In this document: positions 22,173-35,672 of the stretch, piece after piece
Layout: each line of letters starts with the position of its first letter
Numbering within the stretch: position 1 is the first letter of the stretch
NCBI GenBank assembly: GCA_963082975.1
Contig: OY720346.1
Location: forward strand, 31,242,720 to 31,306,719
Origin: Labia minor
Taxonomy: Eukaryota; Arthropoda; Insecta; Dermaptera; Spongiphoridae
Direction: 5' to 3'
Length of the DNA stretch: 64,000 nucleotides
The notes under the pieces: model-generated
Databases searched by the model: none
Seen by the model: only the letters and a program-made list of their open reading frames with translations
What the model was told of the DNA's origin: nothing
Position numbers and translations under genes: made by a program

Positions 22173-24828
22173 ATGTCATCAATGCTGAGTTCACCTATTC
22201 AACAAATAGTCAAACAACAAATTCGTAATGTCAGCAAATCTTCATTAGTTAAAGGAGTATATTCATCGCAAGCAGCAGCAATTAATCCTTCTCTTATTAA
22301 AAGTAATTAATAATAATTAGTAATTAATATTTTGTATATAACGAAAACGTTATATTGACTTACTGATAATTAGGCCTTCCCAATGTTGTTTGGTCTGAAT
22401 AAATCTAAATGATACCATATTTTTTTCCAAAAAAGACTACTAATTTTATTTTTAGAATTAAAAACTATATTATATCTTTAAAGAATACATACAAGCATCT
22501 ATTAGTTTCTACTATTTATTAATTTTTATCACTTCTCCTTAAGAGATAGATAGATAGATAGAGATAGATTAGGATACTACTGTTATAATGTTGACCTAAT
22601 TGTATACCTAAACATTTCGACAATACATTTAAACAATAAAACATTATATAGAAAGGATTTTTTAAAAATTAAAATCTTTATAACAAACATATATAATTTT
22701 TTTTTCGATTTTCAATACGACGGACAAACTTTTTATTATATTTTATCAATCATTTAATTTTTAATTTAATTTTGTTTTTCTTATTTAGATTTTATTAATT
22801 AATTTACTTTTTTATATTTTTGTATTATTAATTTTGAATGAAAATATCATATAAATAGACTATGAATAAATGTAGATAGAGAATACATCTTGAATAAATA
22901 AGTAGCTGAGATTCGCTAATAGAAAAATATGATTTTTTCATAATATGCATTATATATATTAATTATATATATATATATATATATATATGGGTTTACAAGT
23001 ATATATACACAAATATTGGAAAGATAAGAACGTGTACTGACAGATGAGTTAAGTGATTTACAACTTTTTTTTAATATAAATTATATATCACCCTATATAT
23101 ATAGATATGCAAGTGATATAAATTTTTTTAAATTACTCTTGATAAGGTTCAATTAGATCTAATTCATAGAACATAATGTATATAAATTTTCTTTTAGTTT
23201 TTTTAAACGGTATATTCATAATAATATTGAGACTATAAAATTACAATAATCTTGAGAACAATGCATATTTTTTTAATCTAACAAATCAAAAAGTTTAATT
23301 GTGCAAACATAAAAATTTATGTTTCAGATGGGATCAATTTTAAAGTAAATAATTTGGAACGGAAATTACTTGTATGGACAGGAAAATATAGGAATTCAGA
23401 ACAAGTGCCTAATTCTTTACCGTAAGTAGAGTTAATAGATTTATTTAGTTTTATAAATAAATATATATATATATATATACTTTTTTGTATATTATTTAAA
23501 ATAAGAGGAATAGGATGAAATTAAACTTATGAAAAAATAAAAAATAATTTAAAATTTACATAATTTTATCAATTGGTCTTTCTATATATATTTATATTGG
23601 ATTTTCCGAAATGAAAGTAATGTATCGTTTTTTTAATTAGTTTAAATCTGATTGGTACCATTTTAATAAATAAATAATAATAAAAAATTGTTATTAATAA
23701 GGTGACCAACCGACCTCCTTTAGGGAGGACAGTCCTCCCTTTGTAAGCTCTGCCCTTTTGTAACTGTCCTCCTAACTGTCCTTCTTTTTGATATCTGTCC
23801 CGTTTTTTGAAATATTTAGGACATTTCGTACTTTTTTCAAAAATTTTTCAATTTGCTTCTAAAAAAAGGTCAAACATTTTCTGAACTATGCTTTTGAACA
23901 TTTCCGAATTTTTTCCAAAATTTTTTTCAATTTGGTTCTAAAAAACATAAAAAAGGTAAAATATCCTGATTTGGTGTTTTCAAAAAATGCTCACCTTATT
24001 ATTAATATAATGAACTTAATATTCACTCGTCCGTATTATTTGAAAGTTAATCTACATTAACTTTCTTCTTTATAATTTACAATTTTTGAAATATTTAAAA
24101 TATATTTTCATTTATAAAAATTAAAATTTCGAAAATTTATTGTCAATAAATATAAATAAATAAATAAATATTTATCAAAAAGTGTGGGGAATAAAAACAA
24201 ATAATTTTACATCTAGTTTTTCTAATAGTTTTTTTATTATTATGTTGTTGTTTTTTTTGTGAAATTAACAAATCTGCAATTTAGATGTCTCTTTATACGC
24301 ATGAATGCCATTTCTGTTTTTACTTGTCGTGTTCCTTTCCGTTATGAAACAGATTCCGTTATGGAGCGAGCAAATTGGAGAAATAAAGAAATGAGGAGAG
24401 GAAGTTTAGGAGTAGGAAATTAATTAACGTTATAAATATATCAATAAAATGTTTATATTCTAAAAAAATAAATTCCCATCTTTTTTTCTTTTATAAATAT
24501 ATAATATGCTATTAAACCCTCCCCCCTCTTAAAGAAATTTTTTTAATTACTTACATATTTTAATTAAATATATATAATATCATTAAATAATTATTATTAT
24601 TAATATTAATAAAATATAACAATTTCATATTTTTTGTCTATTAACAGCCCCAGCACAATGGAACATGCTAGAAATTTAGTTCGAATTCGAATAACAAATT
24701 GGATGATGATTGTTTCTGCTTTTGGATGTATTACATATGTGATTATAAATAAAAACAAAGCTAAACTAGAAGAAAGTGAACAAATGATGGAAGATGAATT
24801 CCTTCGAAGGATTAATGGCAAATTATAA
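22173..24828 (+). CDS. FAM162 / UPF0389 family mitochondrial membrane protein
   Basis: Three exons: 22173-22302, 23328-23421 and 24648-24828 (405 bases, 134 residues), all with GT/AG borders and continuous phase. The N-terminus (MSSMLSSPIQQIVKQQIRNV) is rich in Ser, Lys and Arg without acids, as in a mitochondrial targeting sequence. Exon 2 gives the family hallmark LLVWTGKYRNSEQVPNSLP. Exon 3 gives STMEHARNLVRIRITNWMMI followed by a hydrophobic segment (about residues 92-108) and a charged tail. The order 'W-x-GKY-x-P ... M-x-AR-x-x-x-RIR-x-x-N-(W/Y)-M' is that of insect UPF0389 proteins and vertebrate FAM162A, a small mitochondrial protein known in mammals as hypoxia-induced and linked to cell death. 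Intron 2 (23422-24647) contains a MITE. Confidence 0.88.
23697..23999. mobile_element. MITE in FAM162 intron 2 (AATAAGGTGA ends)
   Basis: Starts AATAAGGTGACCAACCGACC and ends ...TGCTCACCTTATT, giving inverted ends of about 10 bases. The body has the GGACAGTCCTCCC and CTGTCC(C) words seen in the widespread 'GGTGACCA...GGGACAGTCC' repeats; a relative lies at 58946-59170. No coding capacity. Confidence 0.65.
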
Positions 24829-25352
24829 ATTATCTCTTAATATGAAAGAAAAAACAAAACAAAAAACATTTTTAAAATTATTTTTAAAAACCCACTTCAA
24901 TTAGTCGTGATTATATTTTTGAGTCATATATTCAAATATATATATATTTCTATATTTTAGATATTATATTTAAAAATGATTTTTTGCTATCATTAATAAT
25001 GTAAATAGATAAAATAAAATCGTATGAATGTTCATTGTATGCGTATGTATGTCTAAGTGATCGATTTTTTTTTTGTCATTTTGACTAGTTGTAATGCAAT
25101 GTGTTGTTATCTAATTTTTTTATATCATTCGTGCCTTCTTTTTATAAATGATTTATTTTATATTATTGCTGTGAGAATTTCTTTTCTAAATAAAAAGAAA
25201 AGAAAATATTTTAATATTCTTAAAATTTAATTTTTTATATTTATATATATATATTCACATTTATAAATAAATCATATTAATATATACATGTATATATAGT
25301 ATATTTATTTTAATTTATTTAATTCCAACATACAATTCTTCCCTTTTAAAAC
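24829..25352 (+). other. FAM162 3' UTR and flanking DNA
   Basis: AT-rich sequence with AATAAA-type words (for example near 25187) that could serve as polyadenylation signals. No further gene. Confidence 0.4.
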
Positions 25353-25690
25353 TATCAATCTAGCTCTACGGAACTATAAAGTTCTTGGCCGCAGCATTCA
25401 CATTTTTGCAAGTGTCCCTATCCTGAGCCACAACCATCCAACCCCTACCTTCTCCCATCTCTCTCACCTCCTTTCCTACATTTTCCACCCACTGCGTCCT
25501 TCGTCTTCCCAATCAGTCTCTCCACCAATATATTTTTCGGCATTCTTTCCTCTCCCATTCTAACCACGTGCCCTGCTCATCGCAGCTTTCTCGATTTTAT
25601 AACCCTAACTATATCTGGAGATGGATGCATAGAGGTCATGAAACTCCTTGTTTTGCATTCTCCGCCATTCCCCGGATACCTCATCTTTCT
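25353..25690 (-). pseudogene. LINE reverse transcriptase C-terminal relic
   Basis: Read on the minus strand this matches the fragment at 44535-44915: both hold the words ATCTATGCATC(T/C)-type, TCTCCAGATATAGTTAG and AAAATATATTGGT. In 44535-44915 the frame reads RMGEDRMAKNILVGRPIG, the usual C-terminal 'R-L-R-W-x-GH...RPxGxRxxGRP' tail of RTE/related non-LTR elements. Frameshifted and truncated here, so inactive. Confidence 0.65.
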
Positions 25691-26414
25691 TTGGCCCATA
25701 AATTCTGTGAAAAATCCTATATTTTCAAATACTCATATTCTAAATTATATATTTAAAATCACTTATTGAACTTTTGGACAAGTTTTTAATCTTTAATTTA
25801 ATTTAATTTAGATTTTGATATTTATTTTATTTCTTCTATATATTTAATACTTAAAAACAAATTTCGATTGAGAAAAGTAAAAATAAAATGAAATTGTTAA
25901 TTTAAATACTGATATAAATAAACTAAACGTAAAGCTATTAAATTCTGATTTTTTTTTTCAAGAAAATATTCATCACTTCGGCGGTCCAGAGAAAGCTTGT
26001 TTTATAGATAATAAGAGTTTGATGTGTTGTGAGCAGCTAGTTTTCGTATAAAATTAAAAAGCTTAGATAAATTAAATATTAAAATTTGTTAATTAAAAAA
26101 TCACAATGAATAAAGTAAAAAGAGTACGATAAAAAAATAATTAGTTATAAAATTATATTTTGAAAAATTAAATGATAAAAATTATGAGATTTCATATAAA
26201 CCAATGAATTACTCATTTTCACCTCCAAAATAATTCTCTACCTTTTGGAAGGCTTACATAGGTTATACCGCTATCTAACGGATTTATTTTTTAATTTAAT
26301 CTATTATTTAATCTATTATTTTGAAGCAAAACAACTCCAAAAAGAATTAATAAATTTGTTAAAATTGGGTAGTTTTGAATTAAAAAAATAGTCATCTAAT
26401 GTCCTATTATTTTA
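25691..26414. other. AT-rich intergenic DNA
   Basis: No gene, repeat or signal recognised. Confidence 0.45.
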
Positions 26415-27840
26415 GAAAATATACCTGTTGATGATAAAGAAGGTGTTGTTAGTTTTGATGATGAAGATTGTTTTGTAATTAAATTATTAGGATTACACTG
26501 TGATCCTAATAATGATGTTTTTAGATATTTAGTTTCGAATGCTCGAATCTTTTTATTTTATCTTGCATTGCTAAATTTTATGATCCTTTAGGGTGACTTT
26601 CTCCAGTGATTTTATCTGCAAAAATTATTATGCAATCACTTTGAAAAATTAAAGTCACGTGGGATGAAGAGGTTCCTATCGACTTATCACAAAAATGGAC
26701 ATCATTTACTTCTCAATTACCTCGCTACCTTTTGAATAAAAATTGTTCGAATGGATTAATTTTAGCAGGCTTTTCAGACGTTTCTCAGGTGGGATATTCT
26801 GCTTTTGTTTATTTAATCAATCACAATGGCAAGATTAGTAATTCCACTTTGTTAATAGCAAAATCTAAAGTTTCTCCAATAAAAGGAGCTCCCCTTTCTA
26901 TACCTCGTTTAGAGCAGTGATTTTATCTAAATTAATACAAAAAATTTTAAATCTTTTGCCTTAAGAAATTTATATATTTGCTTTTACGGATTCAACTAGT
27001 GTTATTTTCTGATTACGCACGCCTCCGCATCTTTTGTTTCCTACCGTGTGGTACAAAATAATCAAAATTTTAAAGGAATGACATGGCTTTATGTACCATC
27101 TGAACAAAATCCTGCAGATGGTGCTTCACGTGGACTTCTTGCTGAGCAAATTTTGAAGTTGAATTTGTGGTGGAATGGTCCAGAGTGGTTAGTTTTATCA
27201 CCAGAAATGTGGCCAAATACACGTAGTCTTGAGGTTGATTTTTCTGAACATAAACAATCACGTTTTAATTAACCCAAAACAAGATTTTATTAATTTTATA
27301 CAATTAATTGACAAATGTTCTTCATTTTCTAGACTTCAACGTATTATTGCTTACTGCCTTGGCTTTATAAACAATTCATCTCAAAATTTAAAAGGGTAAC
27401 CTGTAATTTCGGGACTCTTAAAGTTAAAAGCACTAAGAAATTCACATGATATATTATTAAAAGAAATTTAAATGCTTCATTTTGGAAATGAAATTGTTCG
27501 TCTTAAAAATGGAAAAAGTTGTAAAGAATTGCATCGTTTAGCACCCTTTATTTGCCCCCTTGGTTTTGTCGGGGTGGGGGGTAGGTTGCGCAATTCTCTC
27601 AATTGGATTTTTAAAGTCCAATTTTACAGCTATATTAATGGATCATGAGCACGTTTTTAATTGTCACGCAGGGCCTAGACTTTTGCAATCTATGATTTCT
27701 AGGTATTATTAGATTCTTAATGCTCGAGTTATAATAAGATCAAGATAGCATAAATGTTTAATTTGTAAAAGAGCTCAATCTTGGCAAATAAACCCCTTTA
27801 TGGGTGAGTTGCCTTCTGAACGGGTTTGTTAAGAGCCTTA
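26415..27840 (+). pseudogene. Decayed BEL/Pao polymerase (RT/RNase H/integrase) relic
   Basis: Fragments of a BEL/Pao pol frame in plus orientation, broken by stops and frameshifts. In order: FVIKLLGLHCDPNNDVFRYL (end of the reverse transcriptase region), a 'P-L-S-P-V-I' word, the RNase H-like piece ILAGFSDVSQVGYSAFVYLI (26756-26815), the piece WLYVPSEQNPADGASRGL (about 27084-27137), then integrase zinc-region-like pieces (LKLKALRNSHDILLKEI; RLAPFICPLGFVGVGGRLRN). No LTRs found around it. It holds the parts that the young element at 6826-11439 lacks, but there is no sign that the two were ever one unit. Confidence 0.75.
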
Positions 27841-28006
27841 AAAAAGGCTCAAATTTTAAAAACTTATCTATGTTTATTTGTTTGTTTTTCTACTAAAGAT
27901 ATATACATACACTAAATATTAAAATTTTATAATTAATAATAAAATAGATTTTATTTATAAACCATTATATACATTTATATAATACATTTGAGTGTTCTAG
28001 CCCCTG

Positions 28007-31000
28007 TTATACATCTTTTAAATTTAATTTAACATTAATATTAATTGAAGCTAATTGTGTTATAAAATATTTAAAAATATAAGGAATTTGTATCTGTTCA
28101 ATTTGTCCATTTTCTTGACAAATTTTGCATATTGATTTCTTGTTTAAGGTTGTTTTTAAATTAAAAGAGATGGCACTTAATAAATTGCCGCAATTTCGGC
28201 AGACAAAAGTCTTGAAAAAAAAAATGAATAGTTAATAAATTATGGCAAAACTTGTTATTATATTGAAATAAAAGAATAATAATTATAAAACTTACAATAA
28301 ATTTATCAGAACAATGAAAAAGTCTATCCTGAAGTAGAAATGATGAACCATGGGAGAGTAATGCATCACGTTCCATTTCACCAAAACGTATTCCACCTTC
28401 TCTTCTTCTTCCTTTAATTGGTTGATTAGTTAACACATCAAGTGGACCTGTTCGCCGGACCTAAAAAAAAAATAAATATATATATATAAATAAATTCTTA
28501 AATATATTTATGAATAAAGAAAATACAAACCTGATATTTATCAAAAACCATATGTCTAAGTCTTTGATAATGGACAACACCTAAATAAATTTGTGCCTCA
28601 AATTCCTTTCCTGTAATTCCACTATACATTGTTTCTTTGCCATAATAATTGTATCCAGCTGAAAGAAAAAAAGAACAAATTTTATGTTTTAAAAGAATAT
28701 TTATAAACTTAATTTATCTATTGTTAAAAACTAATTGATATATTATATTCCCTATATAAATCAAAATAAATGTCAATTTATTGTTTAATTACCTTTTTCA
28801 AGTAATTGTCCAAAATAATCAATTGCTGTTTGTTTTTCAGAAAATTTAAATGGGGTAGCATCATAACAATGTCCAAATATAGATGCAGATTTGCCAGCCA
28901 TTAATTCAATCATCATAGCTAAATAAATAATTAAAAACATTTTGATTTGATTTTATTAGAAATTTAATAAAAAAAGAGAAAAGACATTAAAATTACCAAT
29001 AGTCATCCGAGATGGGAAACCATGAGGATTAAATATTACATCTGGTACCATTCCAGATTCAGAAAATGGTAGATCCTGAGCTGGCCAACGTTGACTACAA
29101 ATACCCTTCTGGCCGGCTCTACTAGCAAATTTATCACCAATTGTTGGATTTCTCTATTTAAACAAAATAATAATAAACATAAAAATTAAAATATAAAAAA
29201 AAATTAAAATAATAATTTTTTTATAAAAATTATCTTCTTACCATTAATCTATATGTAATACATGCTTTAATTTTTTCAAATTTATTAACACCTCCACATA
29301 ATTTAACATTATCTAAATAGCCCTCCTCTGGGTTTTTCCATTTTTTAACAACATATTGTGATGAATTATAATCAAAGTAACAATAAAATGGATCATTTGT
29401 TCTAATAATTGATCCGGGTCTTGGTAAACCATCTGAATCTAAATAATTTTCTAAATTACTATCAGGTTTTATAGAAAAAAATGATTGCGGCTAAAAAAAC
29501 AATAAATAAATATCACTTTAAAAACAAAGAATATATATATATATCTATATAAATCAAAGAGAATATTTACATGTTCAAGTTCAACAAATTCTGATTTATA
29601 TATCATGCCACTCGCAAAACCCCGTTCTAATGATGCTTTATTAATAATTAAAGCATCCTCCATATCGTATCCCTATAAATGAGAAGCAATAATTTAATTT
29701 TTTTAAAATAAGTTTTCATTTGAAATATGTTATGAAAAATTTGAAATTTTCTTACAGTATATGAAATAACAGCGACAATTGCATTAGTACCCATTGGAAA
29801 ATTATCCATATCCATTAAATCATGATGTGTGGGCCGAAAAAATGGTGTAGATGGTGTTTGTAAACGATACAATTTGTGACATGCAATATATGAATAATTA
29901 TGACACGGCGTTCCCATTGTTTGTTTAGCCATCTAAAAAATAAAATAAATTATAAAATTTTTTATATAACCATTTTCTTGATCAATCGTGTGATTCATGT
30001 GTCTAGCGAAAAAGTGAATTGATTCCTGGTATTAGTAAATTAAAATCTTTTCAACATTTATTTTGGAGCAGAATATGTTTGATATTCCTGGAGAATAGTA
30101 GAGATTAAATACATCACGATGGAATGACTTTTTATGTATCTCTAAAAATAATTCGAATTATAAGTGAAATCGAAAAGGTAAAATAAGCGAGAGTGCCATT
30201 TAGGTTCGAATGAAAAAAGAAAGATTAGTGAAGGATTTATTAACGAGGAATATACAATACAATCAGTGAGTTATCAGACAATTCCTTTAGAATATGTGGG
30301 GGAATTGGGAGAGGTGGTGGGGTTCAGAAAAGTCAAAGTTGGAGAAAATATTAAATAAATTCTATCGAAGTGGATTATGCGAAATATTTTACAAGAATAG
30401 AAGAATGGAAGATATCAACAATTCTCCTGGAATTTCACACAGGCACTCTATTTTTAAAAGAAACAAAATTGTTAGATAAAATAATTTGATAAGTGTGAAC
30501 GTGATTGGGATTAATTATTAATTAAAAAAAAAATAAGTAAAAATGAAAATTGATAAAAGACAAATACCTGACATTGGTACATATTTCTAGGACTTTGATT
30601 ACAATCAGGCATTGGTATTAAGCATGCTAAATTACTTAAAAAAGCTGTTTCACTTATTTCAATATGAGTAGTGACCTAAAAGATAAGTAAAAATCATAAA
30701 AATAATATTAATAATTATTTTAAATTAACAATTTAATATTAATAAAACAATCATACTCCAGGAATTATTTCTTCACAGGATAATGCAACTTCTAAATATA
30801 CTTGTTCAAATGACCCTATAAATTCAATTTGACCCTCATGAATATTAAATACAGGCCTCATGAATCTTGATGATGTTGTAAAAATAAATATTCCAGGATA
30901 TTGGCCACCTCCACCTTCTATAATTGGTACTAAAACAATTTCTGTATAAATGGGTAACTAAAAATTATAATTATATTAATATTAATCCTTTCAGTTAACA

Positions 31001-34000
31001 TTAAAATTTGATTATTATTTTAAATATAATACCTGTCCATTTATTTTTGATTTTCTTAAATTATTAACAAAATTCATTGTATCAGATATAAAACCAATTA
31101 AATTTCCATCCAAAAATACATCATATAATGGTAATATATTATTTTCAAAATTTCGAAATTCAAGTGATATCATTCCATAACTAATAAATATATTTATTAA
31201 ATTAGTTGTTATATTTATATTATCAGATATTTTACAATATTTAGTTAAATGATTAAGTAGTCCACATGGTGTTCCATCAGGAGTATGAACAGGACATATA
31301 TATCCTAAAAATAATACAAAAGCATTAATTAAGATATATATTATATAGATATATATATATAATTAGATATGTATTTTATTTATATGGTAGATACAATGTG
31401 TTCATTCGTCATAGCAATATATGGTATATATAATAATATTAATATACTCTAGCAAAAATTGTATATATATTTGTATTTTTGATATATTAAACTGCTCTAA
31501 AGATTTTTTTGAAATTCACACCATAAATAATATTTATATTTTGGTTTCAGACTTGGGAAAAATCATCTTTGTTCTCTCTAGATTATAAATAAACCAGGAG
31601 AACCAGGTACTATATCTTAAGACAGGATCGCCCTGAGAATCATAACTAGGAGGGGGTAATAATTTAGAACAAAAAATGCAAATAAAGCCAAAATTTTAAA
31701 AAAAATTAAAAATAATTATAGTTCTATATTACATTCAGATTATGTTTCGGTTTTAACATTTTATAACCAGTTATTAATTATTCTTACTTAATTCTATAAA
31801 ATTGATTAATACAAATCCAATTGGGACTATTAAATAATTTCATAAATTTACCCCAGGCATCTGGAAGTAGTTGCCTTGGCTCAGTTGTTCGCATTTCTTG
31901 AAAAAAAGATCCACGATGAACTGCTCTAAAATGTGACATATATCTTGTTCGATTGATATTTTCAGCCATTACAACCAAACCTTAAATTTGATTAATAATA
32001 ATAATAATAATAATAACTAAATTATATTTTAATTTTATATAAATTGTACTAACCAGTTGATTGCATAAGACCTAAACCAGATGGTGATGTAATTGAACCA
32101 GTAGCTAAAAAATGCTTCATTGGAGATTCCAAAGTTCCAGATTTTTTTAAAATATTTAAAAATTCAACTAAAATACAATGATATTATGAATAATAACAAT
32201 ATAATTAATTAATTAATTTAATTTAATTAAAATGTACTTTTATTTAAAGTAAATCCAGGAGTTACTTCTTCTTTTTTTATTATAATTCGTTGGATAATTT
32301 CCAACATAAGTTGCAATTTCTCTTTTAATATCCTTAAATAAAGATGGCCACCAAGTAATACTTCATGCATCATTGTACTATCTACACCATCTTGTGAACA
32401 TTTATTTTGAGCAAATTTAAATAATTTTTGTGTCATAAATATTAAAATATTAAATTTATCTCTATTATTATCAAGATGAATTGCTACACAGTGTCTATAA
32501 AAAAACATGTTTAATAAATAAAATGGGGTATATAAAGTTAAAAAAATTAAATATTAAATTGTACGATATTTTTAATTTTTACAATTAAAAAATGTATATT
32601 TCGATAAAAAATATTATTTTATTTAATATCTTATATAGAAACAACACATGAATATAATACTTACTTTAAAATAAAATCACAGATATCAATATCAGTTGAC
32701 CATGGTGGCATCTGATTAAAACAAACTCGAAACATTTGTCCAATATATTGTTTGGCTTCAAGATGTGTGTTAATGCCTTGTATATGTAATTCTCTTAACA
32801 TTTTAGTTAAACAACTATAACATTATATTATTTTTTAATTGAATTATAAAAAATATAATAAATATATATATAAAATTACCTTTTAAAATATAAATCATTT
32901 TCATGTCTGTACATTAAACATTTAAATATATAACTATCAGGAACATCCAATAAACATTTTAAAATTAAAATAATTGGTGAATAATATAACATTTTTCTAT
33001 AACTAAACATTAATTTAGCATTTCCATCTGTTGTGAAATGTAAAACATTAGTCTAAAAATAAATTTAAAATATTTCCATTATTTTATTTGGATAAATGAA
33101 ATAAAAATAATTGTTTTAAATGTATATTATTAACGTTTTTTAATAGTCGGACTTATTTCGATTAATAATAAAAATGACCAATGTTTTATATAATAAGGCT
33201 AAATAAAAATCTTTCTAAGATAAGCTAAATCTTTGGGAAAGGGAAAGTGATAAATTAAAATTTGAAGCAAAACTTTAATCTAAAAAAGAATTTGAAATTT
33301 AAAATCTTAGAGACAAATATTTAGAAATAATATATATTTTCAAAATATCGTGCTGGTATATAATAGTGAAATAGACTAAAATAACTATATTCTAATTTAA
33401 AAGCAAAATTAATTTGTAAATTGGTCTGCACAGATTTATCAATCTAATTGGAATTTTAGGAATCAAAAATTGAATATATAATTTAATTTTCATTATTCCA
33501 ACTGATTTACAATCAAATGACAAAATAAATAAATAAATAATATAATACCGTTTCAGTTTCATCAGGCTTTACACATCTTATTAATACTCCCAAATCAGAA
33601 AAAAATACACCACGGCTTTTCCAGGAAGATCGTGTAATAGATATAGGATGATTTCTTCTTGTCATTATCAACATACGTATTATTTTCTCATGACCACCAA
33701 CGATAAAATAACCACCCCATTCATTAGGATGTTCATGTATAGAAATCAATTCTTTTGATGTCATATTCGATAAATGACAAATATTTGACTGAAAAAGTAC
33801 AATTAATATATAAATTATTTTTATTTTATCTTATATATATTTATATCATTTGTTCTCTACCTTTAACATTACAGGTATGTAACCCATATCTTTTTCTATT
33901 GTTTCTTGTTCAATTCCATTCTTAAACCAAGAAAATTCTGCCATAAGTTGGGATGAATAATTAGATTCCCTTTGCCGGCATTCAGAAGGATATAATTTTT

Positions 34001-35209
34001 TACTTTTCTCATAAATTATAGGTAATTCTGGCGGTAATAATTTTGCTTTCTAAAATTTAAATTTTTTATTTAAATATAATAAAAAATTATATAAATGAAT
34101 TAAAAATAATTCTAATAAACAAAAATATGTGTGAAATTAAACTTTATTTCAAATTTTTATTAATTTATTGAATAATGTTATGTTATTAAATAAGTTTGTC
34201 TTTTTTACTTTTTATTATATATATATATATATAACTATTTATATATACACTATAATTAATTAATATTAATACAATACAATATATATACTATATATTATAT
34301 ATATATTGTAAGAATAATCATAAATATATATAACTTTATAAGAATAATTCTTAATTAAACAGTCAGTGAAATTTTAAGTTTAGTGATATATTTGTGTTGT
34401 TACACCATCTTCAGCTTTCTTTTTGTGAATTGAATAAAAAAGCCAGTAAGATGGTGAACAACAAAAATGCATATAAAGCTAATTTTTCAATAAACTTGGA
34501 ACTTGACAGATTGTTTTATTAAAAATTTAACTTATTAAATTTTACATTATTAAAATAATAAAATCAAAAATTTTAAATCATCAGATCACTATATATTTTT
34601 TTGAAATCAACTTTTTAAATAGGAATATATATATATTAATAATGAAAAAGAATCAGTTTAACAGATGTTTTTTTCTTAAAAACATAAACAAATTCATAAG
34701 CAATTTAAACTGTTTAAAGAAAAAGTTTATAAATAATAGACATTATATATATAGAAATAAGTTGTTTTTCTCTTCCTAGAAAAATCAGTAATTATTTAAT
34801 TTTCAACCTTTAAAAATATAATATCAATCTCATTTTTGACCTTAAAATTTTATTATAATTTAAAAAATAAATCAATTGGATATTTACGGTAAAGATAATT
34901 TTTATTCTATCTCCGTTTTTCATTTCAAATTCGATAGGAATTATATTCCTTATTGCTTCTCTTAATCCATCATTTAAGAGGAAATTGAAGGAATTTAAAT
35001 GTGGTTCACCAAGCAATTGTAAATACTGAAATCAAAATAAGAAAACAAAACGAAAATATTTTATTATTTAATTTAATATATATTTAATTATATTAATTAA
35101 ATGAATGAATGCTCACCTTATTTTCTTCATTTTTACTTAAATAATCGTCTTTAAGATTAATAAAATTGGGATTTTTATTCAAATCCTCTAATATTGTATC
35201 CATTTCCAT
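28007..35209 (-). CDS. POLR1B: RNA polymerase I subunit RPA2 (POLR1B), complete, 20 exons
   Basis: Second-largest subunit of RNA polymerase I, which makes rRNA in the nucleolus. Exons (gene order): 35209-35117, 35025-34888, 34049-33861, 33788-33549, 33052-32880, 32814-32665, 32494-32238, 32167-32054, 31980-31852, 31304-31033, 30957-30757, 30675-30568, 29932-29756, 29672-29571, 29490-29242, 29153-28997, 28918-28793, 28658-28531, 28460-28296, 28210-28007. All introns are GT..AG and the phases fit; 3372 bases give 1123 residues, close to the human 1135. Landmarks: [73 protein letters not shown] with the acidic ED pair near the active site, [49 protein letters not shown], and the C-terminal zinc site CRNC...[14 protein letters not shown] and the ending [11 protein letters not shown] mark it as Pol I, not Pol II or III. 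A second ATG lies two codons after the first. Confidence 0.96.
29933..30567 (-). other. Largest POLR1B intron
   Basis: 635-base intron, much longer than most others in this gene. It contains a less AT-rich middle part (30160-30480) that looks like inserted sequence, but I could not match it to a known element or to any repeat in this window. Confidence 0.6.
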
Positions 35210-35400
35210 TATTTTAATAATACGATTCTTTTCTAAGCATGTGTTCTTTCTTATGATTTAAATAAATGAGGCACAGAACATCCGTTATTAGGTTAGAAAA
35301 AGTAATGACGGTAACTTGTTCATTTGGTGACAAATAGGAAAACACCACATACCATTATTTGGCGCCATCTATTGACCTCTCTAGTAACTACTTGATGGAA
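35210..35400 (-). promoter_or_regulatory. POLR1B upstream region / probable promoter
   Basis: Less AT-rich stretch immediately upstream of the POLR1B ATG. It has no TATA box in a convincing position but carries GGCGCCATCTATTGACC at 35361-35377, a promoter-like word. TATA-less promoters are usual for housekeeping genes. Confidence 0.45.
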
Positions 35401-35672
35401 AACGGTTGGGGGGAGCTTGTTGGGTTTTTTAAATTTAATTTTTTTTTTGAAGGAATAATTGGAATGAAAAAAATTGTTAAAATTTCAGTTAAATGAAAAA
35501 TTATTTATTTAGAGGTAAAACTGACATTTCATCAAAAAATTTTTATTTTTTCATATTTTTGCTGAAACGACTGCCAATTTTATTATTGAATATAAATTTA
35601 AGCGTTTTAATTATAAATAGTGTTATCTTAGCGACATTATTTTTCAAAATATTAATGAAAAATGACGTAAGT

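Noticed and set aside
24606..24821. Minus-strand frame over FAM162 exon 3
   Set aside because: Shadow of the plus-strand exon, which has the clear family motif.
30294..30479. Plus-strand 61-residue frame in the POLR1B intron
   Set aside because: No domain, no promoter, antisense in an intron; kept only as unexplained sequence.
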